This document shows, one piece after another, positions 46,401 to 53,891 of a stretch of DNA of 64,000 bases (positions are counted from its first letter, which is position 1; each line of letters begins with the position of its first letter). A program made the translations under genes and the position numbers. The notes under the pieces are model-generated. The model was not told the DNA's origin and ran no database searches. It saw only the letters and a program-made list of their open reading frames with translations. This stretch comes from JAYEPK01 sp048569615 (GTDB lineage: Archaea > Thermoplasmatota > Penumbrarchaeia > Penumbrarchaeales > Penumbrarchaeaceae), in contig JBLIRK010000012.1 of NCBI GenBank assembly GCA_048569615.1, forward strand, positions 1-64,000. Direction: 5' to 3'.

Positions 46401-46597
46401 GAAAATACTTCGTTCCCTGTGTTCCTATAGGACATGCTTCCGAGGTCCGGGCTGGCGGATACTTCGAACCGCCCTTCCGGGGTAAATAGGGGCAGCGATG
46501 ACAGGAGCAGCAAGGACAGGATCCCGGCGGCCATAAGATGGGATGACCGGGAACATCGATGCTTGCATTGGACTGGATGCATTAGCTCTCTCTCCAT
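43487..46597 (-). CDS. Surface protein with two CBM9-like domains, FN3/Ig domains, poly-Asp stalk and anchor
   Basis: This is a 1,036-residue protein. A signal peptide (about 20-48) is followed by a CBM9-like domain (about 62-250: LNGYVTEEDDWEG, LYILVMVNG, FFEDDGIEPEG, EWWIPLC) and an Ig-like domain. An FN3 domain precedes a second, similar CBM9-like domain (about 425-640). Two Ig-like domains then lead to an Asp-rich linker (about 820-852). A membrane helix (about 853-882) and a long acidic/Pro tail end the protein. The two CBM9-like copies share EDINVTG and LGF-GWGWGWP-type blocks, so they arose by duplication. ATG 46597 or 46582 may be the start. It probably binds carbohydrate; the ligand is unknown. 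Confidence 0.83.
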   Translation of the reverse strand: MERELMHPVQCKHRCSRSSHLMAAGILSLLLLSSLPLFTPEGRFEVSASPDLGSMSYRNTGNEVFSFMGTAPELNGYVTEEDDWEGMPYTEMHDGSGTIRIRSKHDGTDLYILVMVNGNYDHQGEVFFEDDGIEPEGELDSENEDHKYVGSGTPPGIADAHWDEGWSVGGEFGSKNNGAVYYGDADGWSIEEWWIPLCTGDPEDINVTGNETLGFAWGWVRGWPITHHSPYSPEDWGSLHVIFDQAPTLIELLEPEDGFLGPGESAKVDFHGPCEKPEYSWDEGEWSDVPANGTMGLSGIGSGGHILHVRCIGRNNRTYEASFDITVDITPPDFEGIGSGTELDNYRGIRLSWEPAVDQISGVSYIVYSSVDSEDPGSLVEIHRTMDTSYIVKRFRSGTSIYFQVKAVDAAGNTDTNDKVLSIVPTYSLPRILDMDLDDVPARLYGEEVFAFQAGGIDFDGHMSPGDGWDEVPATVFNDSIWGEEVVLTIRAKHDTEKLYILFTCTNEQLPDHIYFEDDGGYPDRIMEGDHDDSKYVGVSGYPNGFRDAYWENGSSWIVSETQHGGAAGGIQRDGLYQAEWWLPLCTGDLEDINVTGDETLGFGAGWGWGWPDGVGPYSPSNWGLLHIIFSDYPGDISFYGPSDGSYVDRDESFGLMVAAKDPEVHYSLNGGPWMILSSPYEFNTNLLVEGENRLTFRFEADNIPVTEIDVIYYLDTTSPVVRVITPTQGETIYEDSEYTLQAEADDDVETVSFYIRGLGHGEYFIGEANYNAGTGYWTYDWWNSEHSDSAVQIFALAVDGSGNHAESTSVLVYLQRHPIIDDDDIVVDDDDIVVDDDDDDIVVADDDDDDDSQLLMTTILLILIILGFILIITAVTLAVVIAVKDSRTENKDEKTTDKTPPPPITKADGSWKMPQPEPKTYYGQATAGIKAAPAVPMMSEPVFVPVPEPEEPFEEEQDFRIEEEGSPTEEEGTGEEEEENWEDEFLYGDEEEAVEEREPDIEEDEPSSKKEPPQGHDSTSKYFREDGVRGGHLDH
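44041..44137 (-). repeat. Trinucleotide-type repeat encoding poly-Asp/DDDDIVV units
   Basis: The plus strand is a run of tcatcatcg-type triplets broken by ccactatg spacers. The minus strand encodes three DDDDIVV-like units (about 21 bases each) next to the membrane helix of the CBM9-like protein. Such tracts are prone to copy-number change. Confidence 0.85.
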
Positions 46598-46736
46598 TCT
46601 CCCGACCGTTGGTATATTGGACGGCTCCTATATATTGATATTAGTATGGCTCTTTTGCATACGTTCATGCAAGGTAGCCGGTGGAAATTAACGAATATAT
46701 GGACATTTTAATTTTAAAATCCCCTGTAAGAACGGA

Positions 46737-46750
46737 ATTAAATAAATAAC
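46737..46750 (+). promoter_or_regulatory. TATA box for the ABC transporter operon
   Basis: ATTAAATAAATAAC lies about 43 nt before the ATG at 46786. It predicts a leader of about 15 nt that holds a GGAG site eight bases before the start. Confidence 0.5.
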
Positions 46751-46785
46751 CATGCGGATGTTCGCTTCCTATCGGAGCTGGTATC

Positions 46786-47739
46786 ATGGTGTCCGAGGCA
46801 GACCTTGTGATAAAAACAAGCAAGCTCACCAAATACTACGGCAAGGCCAGGGGCATCATCGATGTTGACCTGTCCGTGCAGAAAGGAGAGGTCTTCGGTT
46901 TCCTCGGTCCGAACGGAGCCGGAAAGAGCACCACGATCAGGACCATCCTGGATCTGATAAGACCGACATCCGGAATGGCGCTCGTTAACGGTATGGACCC
47001 TACTAAGGAGGGGGCCAAGGTCCGAAGGTCCGTGGGCTATCTTCCCTCGGATTTCGGCATGTACAAAACACTGACCGCTGAGAAATACCTGGGAACCCTG
47101 CTTGCCATGATGGGACATACGGGTCCGGACCGGATAGGGGAACTTGCCGATCAATTCCAGATGGACCTCAATAAGAGGATCAAGGACTTCTCAAGGGGCA
47201 ATCGGCAGAAGGTGGGTCTTGTTTCGGCCTTCATGCATTATCCCAAACTTGTCATCCTAGATGAACCTACGACCGGGCTCGATCCTCTGATGCAGCAGGA
47301 GTTCTACAAGCTGGTCCTGGAGGAGAAGAAGGCAGGAAGGACGGTATTCCTGTCATCCCATATTCTGGCCGAGGTGGATGCCATCTGCGACAGGGTGGCT
47401 ATCATCCGCGAGGGCGAGATAATTGTCACCGAGAAGATGTCGAACTTCAAGAGGAAGACGGGGAAGATAATGGTGGTGACCTTCGCCAAGCCCGTGAGCC
47501 CCGAGGAATTCCGGAAACTGCCGGGGATCACCGAGGTCCATCTGAAGAACGGAATGAGGGATACCCTGGAGATGACCGTTGCATCCAACGTGGACAAACT
47601 GATCAAGACCCTAGCTACCTATGAGATCACGGATCTGGACTACAAGGAGACCTCATTGGAGCATCTCTTCCTGCATTTCTACGGGGTTCGGGAGGTGAGG
47701 AACATGGAATCCGCAAACGGTGGGGGGGTGAAGGTTTGA
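46786..47739 (+). CDS. ABC transporter ATP-binding protein (ABC-2/DrrA-type)
   Basis: This is a 317-residue nucleotide-binding subunit. Walker A is GPNGAGKST (41-49), the signature is FSRGNRQKVGL, Walker B is LVILDEPTTGLD and the H-loop is LSSHILAE. The C-terminal ~80 residues, after the ATPase core, form the extension seen in drug/lipid exporters of the DrrA/CcmA-like group. Its stop overlaps the TTG start of the membrane subunit (TTGA), so the two are made as a pair. The signature has Arg-Gly-Asn instead of the common SGGQ. The transported compound cannot be told. Confidence 0.93.
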   Translation: MVSEADLVIKTSKLTKYYGKARGIIDVDLSVQKGEVFGFLGPNGAGKSTTIRTILDLIRPTSGMALVNGMDPTKEGAKVRRSVGYLPSDFGMYKTLTAEKYLGTLLAMMGHTGPDRIGELADQFQMDLNKRIKDFSRGNRQKVGLVSAFMHYPKLVILDEPTTGLDPLMQQEFYKLVLEEKKAGRTVFLSSHILAEVDAICDRVAIIREGEIIVTEKMSNFKRKTGKIMVVTFAKPVSPEEFRKLPGITEVHLKNGMRDTLEMTVASNVDKLIKTLATYEITDLDYKETSLEHLFLHFYGVREVRNMESANGGGVKV

Positions 47740-48947
47740 AACCTGTGCTCTTCCTTGCCACCCTCCGTGATTCCTGGAAAAGCATACTCATCTTCTGCAT
47801 GATACTCTTCTCATACGGCATAATGATGATGCTCATCTATCCCAGTGTGGAAACGATGACGGGCGAGCTGATGACAAAGGCGGAAGGTGTCTCGCTGACC
47901 GATACGGAAACGGGAGATCAGGACCGGAAGATATACAACCTCACCTGGGATCTCAAGGGCGGGGCCGGAGAGCATGTCGCAGTTGGCACATCCGATCCCT
48001 TCGTTTACGATGTCTTCAAGGGATTCATTTCCAACGGGAGCATTTCAGCTTCCAACATCACCAGGGAAATGTTCGAAAGCATCGTGACGAATGATTCAAT
48101 GATGGACCAATACGGAGTCAGCATCCTTTATGTCGGCAGGCTGAACTACGTTGAATTCGCAAAAATGAAGAATGAATCCTTCTATTTCGTCGTATACGTG
48201 ATCAGCAGCGACAACTATACTCCCGTGGCCGTATCGGAAATGGTCTCCGACCTCGATTTCACCAACCTGGGCGGTTTCGAGGACTGGTTGAGCAGTCCAT
48301 TCGTTGAGGGTTTCGTCGGGAGGATAGATTTCGACATGACCACCACGGAGGGTTTCATGGCGGTTGAGTTCTTCAGTATGTGGCCATTGTTCTTCCTTAT
48401 CTACATAGGCATCAAGAGCGGAGGGGCTTTGGCACCCCACGTTGAGGACAAGTCAATGGACATACTGCTTGCCACGGGTTACTCGAGGAGAAGGTTCCTC
48501 GGGGAGAAGCTGGGCGTGCTCGGGATCAACCTCATCCTGGTGAACATTGGGGCGTTCGTAGGTATTTTGGCCGGAGCGGCCGTCATCGGTGAATCCATCA
48601 GCACAAAGGCCCTGATCGTGACATTTCTGGGCTGCATCCCGGTTGGAATTGCCTTCATCGGCATCGGTCTTGTACTGTCGGTTCTGATGGATGAGGGAAT
48701 GAAGGTGACCTGGACCATCATGGGGCTTGTGGTGGGAATGTATGTCATAGACATTGTCACAAACGTCGTCGACGCCTTGTGGGCCGATGTCGTGGGTTAT
48801 TCAAGCCTTTTCTACTATTACGATGCAGTATCATTGATGATCGATAACACAATGCCGGTCCGTTTCGCGATAATACCGCTTGCGGTTGGCGTGGCAGGCA
48901 TCGTTTGCGCTTTCTTCCTATTTCAGAAAAAGGAGATCCACACATAG
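47736..48947 (+). CDS. ABC-2-type transporter membrane subunit
   Basis: This 403-residue permease is coupled by a four-base overlap to its ATPase. It has one N-terminal helix (about 14-34), then a large external domain (about 35-200) containing DTETGDQDRK and GYVISSDNYTP-like beta-rich sequence. A cluster of five helices lies at about 205-400. KSMDILLATGYSRRRFLGEKLGV matches the cytosolic coupling helix region of ABC-2 permeases. This is a complete exporter half-pair; it probably forms a dimer. It ends 12 bp from the convergent KaiC-like gene. Confidence 0.88.
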   Translation: MKPVLFLATLRDSWKSILIFCMILFSYGIMMMLIYPSVETMTGELMTKAEGVSLTDTETGDQDRKIYNLTWDLKGGAGEHVAVGTSDPFVYDVFKGFISNGSISASNITREMFESIVTNDSMMDQYGVSILYVGRLNYVEFAKMKNESFYFVVYVISSDNYTPVAVSEMVSDLDFTNLGGFEDWLSSPFVEGFVGRIDFDMTTTEGFMAVEFFSMWPLFFLIYIGIKSGGALAPHVEDKSMDILLATGYSRRRFLGEKLGVLGINLILVNIGAFVGILAGAAVIGESISTKALIVTFLGCIPVGIAFIGIGLVLSVLMDEGMKVTWTIMGLVVGMYVIDIVTNVVDALWADVVGYSSLFYYYDAVSLMIDNTMPVRFAIIPLAVGVAGIVCAFFLFQKKEIHT

Positions 48948-48959
48948 GACCGGCGGATT

Positions 48960-50777
48960 TCAGAGAATACGCTCTTCCATGAAGGAGCCCACGAGCTCTA
49001 TGTTGATATTGGTATGCCGGTAATCCACCCAGTCCTTGGTCAGCACTCCGGACCTGAATCCCTTGAGCCTCAGGGAGTTCCTGTTGTCCCTCTCCCTGAA
49101 CTCGACTATGCCGTCCATCAGATATTCGATGGAATTCTCCACGCTCTCGGGATGGACGCCCGCTGCCATATCGAGGATGTTGGTGAACTTGTATGATTTA
49201 GAGCGTGCGATCAGTATCTGGAGGAACTTCATGAGATCGTTCTGGTCCACCTGTGTTATCAGCGGTGAGAGGGAATTGATTATCATTATTCCCCCGCCGT
49301 ACTGGGTAACCAGGTCTTCCAGGATGAAGACGATGTCGGATTGGAACCTTTTAAAATCCGCCCTGTCCTCGATGTTGAAGATCCTGTGACCCTCCTTCAG
49401 TACCATCCCGTCCTTGCTCTGATGCTTGGAGAAGAGGTCGTACATCCGCACCATCCCCTCCTGGTTGTACCTCTTGAATTCGGGGACCTGCTGGATAATC
49501 CCCTGCATTACCTCCTTCATGGCCCTGTTGGAGGAAACGTAGATGACCGGAAATCCGTTCTGCAGGGCGGACCCCATGACCTTGTCAAGGAGAATCTCCT
49601 TTCCGCAGAATGCAGGCCCCTTCAGCAGTACCTGGTATCCGGTCGTGATACCGCCCTTCAACAGCTGGTCCAGCCGATTAACGTTGGTCTTCAGATAGGG
49701 GATGTTCTCGGGTCCAGGTCCGGATTTTGGTCCTACACCCAGACGGTGCTGTACCTTCTGAAGGTAGAACATGGCCTCCTTGTTTCCCGGGGTCTGGGCC
49801 AGGGCGATGGTGTACAGCTCCTTTGCCGTCACCCAATCCTGGTCCTTGAAGGCGGATTTTGCCTGGTCCAGGATTCTTCTGAGGCCCGGTGTCTCCTTCT
49901 TCTCCTCGACAACGTTCCTGCCGCAGATGGGACATACGTTCTTTCCTTCCTCCGGCCTCACCCTGATCAGGGACCTGCAGTGGGGGCATCTCTTCTTGAA
50001 TGAATCGGTCGTAGGCTCCCTCTGAGACAGGTCGAAGGATTCATGGAGGGGCCTCCTGTTGCCCCTGACCGGTGTTGTGAAGGTGATCATCGAGGGAGGC
50101 TCGTCCTTGATCACCTCTTCCTGCTCCGGTGGTTTGGCAGGCATCTCGAACTCGGGGGGCAGGGGCAGGTCCTCGAGGGATACCTCTTCCTCTTCTTCGA
50201 TCTCCGGTTCCGGCAGTTCCTCTTCTTCTTCTTCTTCCTCTTCGATCTCCTGCTCAGGGAGCTGTTCTTCTTCTTGCTCTCCCATCTCTGCTTCATCCTT
50301 CTGAGGCACAGGGGCAACTTTCAGCCTGACCTCTTCCATTATCTCGTTGAACGTATCATCATCGATGTCGAGCTTCTTCTTGAGGACCTGAAGCATCGCC
50401 ATCTCATCGTCCGTGACAATGCCGTCCTCCCAGGCCTGGTCCACGACCTCCTTGAATATGTCGCTTACCGTTGCCCTGTCGAAAACGGGGGATTCAGCCT
50501 CCGCCGTGGGGTTGACGTCTTCCCATACAAGTGCTTCCCAAACCTCTTCACCCTCCTCAGGTTCGACCTCCTCTTCTTCCTCCCCTTCCTCTTCGATCAG
50601 GAATTCATCCTGATCCTCGTCGATCCCCTCAGCTGTTGGGATCTCTTCCTCCTCCTTCTCCTCCGCCTCGGGTTCCATTTCCTCCTTGTCCTCTTCCTCT
50701 TCTTCCTCTATGACGACCTCTACCTTCTTTGTCTTCTTCCTGCCGGATTTCTTGCTTCCCTTCCTTCTCCTGCTCAA
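48960..50777 (-). CDS. KaiC/RecA-like ATPase with acidic, TerB-like, zinc-ribbon and TPR parts
   Basis: This is a 605-residue cytosolic protein. A basic start (TTG) is followed by a long Glu-rich region (about 20-85), a TerB-like helical domain (about 103-150: VVDQAWEDGIVTDDEMAML) and a second acidic region (about 165-225). A zinc ribbon follows (about 262-290: CPHCRS...CPICGR), then a TPR-like helical pair (about 300-345) and a RecA/KaiC-fold domain (about 355-560). The Walker A reads GPAFCGKE, an S/T-to-E change at the Mg-ligand position. A Walker B-like GGGIMIINSLSPL is visible. The change makes normal ATP hydrolysis doubtful. Single-copy KaiC-like proteins often act in signalling or motility complexes; the role here is unknown. 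Confidence 0.8.
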   Translation of the reverse strand: MSRRRKGSKKSGRKKTKKVEVVIEEEEEEDKEEMEPEAEEKEEEEIPTAEGIDEDQDEFLIEEEGEEEEEVEPEEGEEVWEALVWEDVNPTAEAESPVFDRATVSDIFKEVVDQAWEDGIVTDDEMAMLQVLKKKLDIDDDTFNEIMEEVRLKVAPVPQKDEAEMGEQEEEQLPEQEIEEEEEEEEELPEPEIEEEEEVSLEDLPLPPEFEMPAKPPEQEEVIKDEPPSMITFTTPVRGNRRPLHESFDLSQREPTTDSFKKRCPHCRSLIRVRPEEGKNVCPICGRNVVEEKKETPGLRRILDQAKSAFKDQDWVTAKELYTIALAQTPGNKEAMFYLQKVQHRLGVGPKSGPGPENIPYLKTNVNRLDQLLKGGITTGYQVLLKGPAFCGKEILLDKVMGSALQNGFPVIYVSSNRAMKEVMQGIIQQVPEFKRYNQEGMVRMYDLFSKHQSKDGMVLKEGHRIFNIEDRADFKRFQSDIVFILEDLVTQYGGGIMIINSLSPLITQVDQNDLMKFLQILIARSKSYKFTNILDMAAGVHPESVENSIEYLMDGIVEFRERDNRNSLRLKGFRSGVLTKDWVDYRHTNINIELVGSFMEERIL

Positions 50778-50882
50778 CTTTATCAGATCCTCCCGCTTGT
50801 TGATAGGTCAGGTTTCCCCGGTCGATAGTCAAAGTAAATGCAGGGTTTAACCAATTAAGCTTTTCCCAACGAGAAATGAGTT

Positions 50883-53027
50883 TCAGGAATAATGTGGCCG
50901 GCCCGTTTCACCTCCAGAAAAGAACTCCGTCATATCCTGGAGGCTCGCTCTCCCCTCCCTGAGGTCCGGCAGCTCCGTTCTGAAATGGAATGCCCTCTTG
51001 TCAAGGATGTATGCGAAACCTCTCTCGCTCTCGCTCCTTATCATCCTGCCGATGGCCTGCTGAAGCTTCCTGGCGGCGGGGGCGTGCACCGTGTATTCCC
51101 ACCCCTTGCCGAACTTTATGTCGTAGAATGATGAGAGAGCCCTCTGCCTTGCGTTGGGCCTGGGGTAGGGTATGCCGACAACGACGACCATTTCCAGTGA
51201 ATCACCGGGGAAATCGACCCCCTCCGAGAGCCTGCCCCCGATCACGGAGGTGAGCACGCCTCCCCGGCTTGTCCTGAAGTTCTCCGCAAGCTCCATGACA
51301 TCCGCCTGCGGGAGCCCCTTTCTCTCGATGAACATCTCCCTTCCGGTGGAAAGGGAATGGGAGAGGAAGGTGCCGTCTTCCAGCTCCATGCTTCCCAGGA
51401 TGGCTTCCATCAGGTCGAAGGAGGGAAAGAAGACCGCCGTGTTCCGGCTGCCGGAAACCGAGAGGATACACTGAAGGGCGGTCCTGTACCGTGTCCGAAT
51501 CTCCGGGTCCTTCATCATGACCTCGTAATTTGTCGAAAGGTCCGTGTCGTAGACCACCATCCGGTTCTCCAGGGGGAACGGAGGCGGTAGCCTGATAAGA
51601 GATGTATCGCCCGGAAGTGAAATGGTATCCCTGTATTCGTCCATGGGTGAGAGAGTGCCGGATATGTGCACTGTGCAGTGTGCGTCCCTGAATGCAGATG
51701 TAAAGGGGGACGGGTCCATGGCGAATGCCTCGAGGATTATCTCTCCCTGCCGCCTTCCCTTGACGATCAACGGGGTGTACTTCTCGAACTCCAGCTCGCA
51801 CCAGGTGAGATAGAACTGGGCCACCCTGTGGATGTAGGACCTTGGAAGCCTGCCCTGGGCCTTCTTCTGGTCCTGGATGGCAGCTCCTATCTGGAGCATC
51901 TCCGAGGCCATGGCCCCTATCCTGTAAGAGTTGGTTCCGAAGATCACCATCATGGCCTCGGTGAGGGATGTTGGAGGGACCAGGCCGTCCTCGTCGATCA
52001 TATACTCGCCTGCGAGCTCCTCCATGGCCTCGTTGAGGACCTCAAGGAATCCCCTGATGGTCCTCCCTTCCCCTATGTCGTGGTCACCGTGGCTCTCCAC
52101 CTCGGACTGGGCCATCCTGAGGGTGAAGCTCGAGAGGGTCATGGAAGCTAGGTCCCTTGCGAAACCGGCAAGGTTGTGCGCCTCGTCCACGATTATTATG
52201 AGCTCCTCCACGGAGCATTCCATCCAATCGAGAAGCCGCCTCCTGATGAAGGGGGACAGGAAGAAAATATAGGGTGCGGTTACGGCCACGGCTTCGGATG
52301 CCATCAGCTTGGTCACCTCGTAAGGGCACACTCCTATGGAAAGGCTTTTGGATATTATCTCCTCGGCCGTGGGAGCCTCGCTTCTTGCCCATTTCCTGAC
52401 CTCCATTCCCTCGTCGAGGAGGAACGCCGAGTAGTAGGAGCACTCCTTACCTCCGGTGGGTTTGCCACACGCCCTGGAATTGGTGTTGCGCTTCCTCTCG
52501 GAGCACATCTTGGATAGCTCCTCCGGGGTTCCAGTTATGAATTCAGGGTCCTCAGAGGTGAGCGGGCACATGTTGTTCCTGCCCTGGATGGCGATGCAAA
52601 CCGAATTCGAAAGCCCTCCTTCCCAGGGCGAGCGCGTGTTGACGACGGGATCATTGGTCCGGTCATCCCTGGACGGCTCCCCCTTCAATTCCCTGTTCAG
52701 CTCCCCTATCACTTCCTCCACGACATCGGGTGCGGGAACCTTCGGATCCCCCTCTTCGATCCGCCTTCCTCCGATCCTTCCTTTTATGGCCCTGAACTCC
52801 CTGACCACCTGCCTCTGCTGTGAATTGGTCCTTGTAAGGTATAGTATCCTCTTTCCCTCGGAATATGCACGGACCAGCGCAGGGACCAGTGAGGCTACGG
52901 TCTTTCCGGAGCCAGTACCTGCTTCGATCACGACGTGGCCCCCGGACTTCATGGCCTTTTCAACAGCGGCTACCATTTCCCGCTGAATGGGCCTTATATC
53001 ATAGGGGAAGATATCCGAAGTTATCAT
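50883..53027 (-). CDS. XPD/Rad3-family Fe-S DNA helicase
   Basis: This is a 714-residue superfamily-2 helicase. Walker A is AGTGSGKTV (about 36-44). Four cysteines in the insert (about 142-215: SVCIAI, NNMCPLTS, KMCSE, RACGKP) fit the [4Fe-4S] cluster of XPD. The DEAH box reads VDEAHNLAGF. Helicase motifs V and VI are GGRLSEGVDFPG and QAIGRMIRSESERG. XPD relatives unwind DNA 5'-3' in excision repair and replication restart. Length fits archaeal XPD, though the sequence is closer to the DinG/XPD-like side group than to canonical XPD, so the exact class is open. It lies alone on the minus strand. Confidence 0.9.
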   Translation of the reverse strand: MITSDIFPYDIRPIQREMVAAVEKAMKSGGHVVIEAGTGSGKTVASLVPALVRAYSEGKRILYLTRTNSQQRQVVREFRAIKGRIGGRRIEEGDPKVPAPDVVEEVIGELNRELKGEPSRDDRTNDPVVNTRSPWEGGLSNSVCIAIQGRNNMCPLTSEDPEFITGTPEELSKMCSERKRNTNSRACGKPTGGKECSYYSAFLLDEGMEVRKWARSEAPTAEEIISKSLSIGVCPYEVTKLMASEAVAVTAPYIFFLSPFIRRRLLDWMECSVEELIIIVDEAHNLAGFARDLASMTLSSFTLRMAQSEVESHGDHDIGEGRTIRGFLEVLNEAMEELAGEYMIDEDGLVPPTSLTEAMMVIFGTNSYRIGAMASEMLQIGAAIQDQKKAQGRLPRSYIHRVAQFYLTWCELEFEKYTPLIVKGRRQGEIILEAFAMDPSPFTSAFRDAHCTVHISGTLSPMDEYRDTISLPGDTSLIRLPPPFPLENRMVVYDTDLSTNYEVMMKDPEIRTRYRTALQCILSVSGSRNTAVFFPSFDLMEAILGSMELEDGTFLSHSLSTGREMFIERKGLPQADVMELAENFRTSRGGVLTSVIGGRLSEGVDFPGDSLEMVVVVGIPYPRPNARQRALSSFYDIKFGKGWEYTVHAPAARKLQQAIGRMIRSESERGFAYILDKRAFHFRTELPDLREGRASLQDMTEFFSGGETGRPHYS

Positions 53028-53151
53028 ATTACACCGGGTGTGAACCCCATAGGGGTGATATTAGAAGGAATGAGGGGGGGTATGGCGAAAGAGAACGTCC
53101 ATACGCAATCCTTTTTAGCAGATTCTCCATACTCTACTCCGGTGGCTAGTC

Positions 53152-53544
53152 ATGCGCATGCAGGTCAAATGCGGGAATATGGACTGCAGGAACGAGTTCT
53201 ACGTCGATACCATGGACCCGGTTTGGATCTGTGACAACTGCTCCAGGGAGATAATCAATGCCAACTATCCCTTTCTAACGGCAAAGCTCATGCAGGCCAA
53301 GATAGAGGGCGAGCAGGCTGACTGGAAGGAGATGTTCGGCCTGCTCCTCGACATGGCAAAGATGGAGATATCCCAGAGGAACGTAAAAGGTCTGGACGTC
53401 AACCTGCGGTTCCTGGACAGCGCGGAGGAGATGCTCATAAAGGGCTCCCGTCTCACCAATGCGGGATGGAGGGAAGAGCACGATAGACTTCTGGCCATGG
53501 CTAGGGAAGTGGTGCTGATGCTTGACAGGGAGAACACAGGCTAG
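53152..53544 (+). CDS. Small zinc-ribbon protein with helical C-terminus
   Basis: The 130-residue protein opens with a zinc ribbon (KCGNMDC, then ICDNC; about 7-30). The rest (about 40-125) is predicted to be helical with alternating charged residues (KMEISQRNVKGLDV, LDSAEEMLIKG). There is no membrane helix. I do not recognise a family. A TATA-like CTTTTTAG lies about 36 nt before the ATG at 53152, so the transcript would have a short leader. Its stop overlaps the stop of a convergent small gene by four bases. Confidence 0.75.
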   Translation: MRMQVKCGNMDCRNEFYVDTMDPVWICDNCSREIINANYPFLTAKLMQAKIEGEQADWKEMFGLLLDMAKMEISQRNVKGLDVNLRFLDSAEEMLIKGSRLTNAGWREEHDRLLAMAREVVLMLDRENTG

Positions 53545-53804
53545 GTTTCCTCGGATTCCCCTGACACTCTCTTCGCTTCCTCGGGTGTCAAGATATCGGA
53601 TGTAGTCCTGGCAGCTCCGACCGACAGGGCCTGGGGTTGTGGATTGGCCGGCGGCTTTGCACCACTTTGTTCAGAGTACATCATAGCTTCTTGGATCTCC
53701 CTCTCGAACTCATCTATCTCCTCGTTGATGAGCTCCATTTGGTGATTGGGAGTCTCCTGGTATTTTCCCATGCCGAACAATTTTTTTAGCGATTCAAATA
53801 CCAT
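53541..53804 (-). CDS. Small protein with amphipathic N-terminus and disordered tail
   Basis: This 87-residue protein begins MVFESLKKLFGMGKY, an amphipathic basic helix suited to membrane contact. A short acidic helical part (INEEIDEFEREIQEAMMY) follows. The end is Pro/Ala/Ser-rich with a closing LTPEEAKRVSGES. No known domain is visible. The N-terminus recalls membrane-targeting peptides such as that of SepF, but the SepF core domain is absent. It converges with the zinc-ribbon gene, sharing four bases at the stops. Confidence 0.55.
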   Translation of the reverse strand: MVFESLKKLFGMGKYQETPNHQMELINEEIDEFEREIQEAMMYSEQSGAKPPANPQPQALSVGAARTTSDILTPEEAKRVSGESEET

Positions 53805-53891
53805 GACTAGAACCCCACCTAGGCACTCAAGTATTGTTTATGACGGTATATCTAATTTGTGAGAGGCTTTTTTCCATATTAGGGACCTTCA

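Noticed and set aside
46737..48947. Transposon or genomic island at the ABC operon
   Set aside because: No inverted repeats, transposase or shift in codon use were seen around it.
49341..50003. 220-residue plus-strand frame
   Set aside because: It is antisense to the KaiC-like gene, whose zinc ribbon and RecA motifs are clear.
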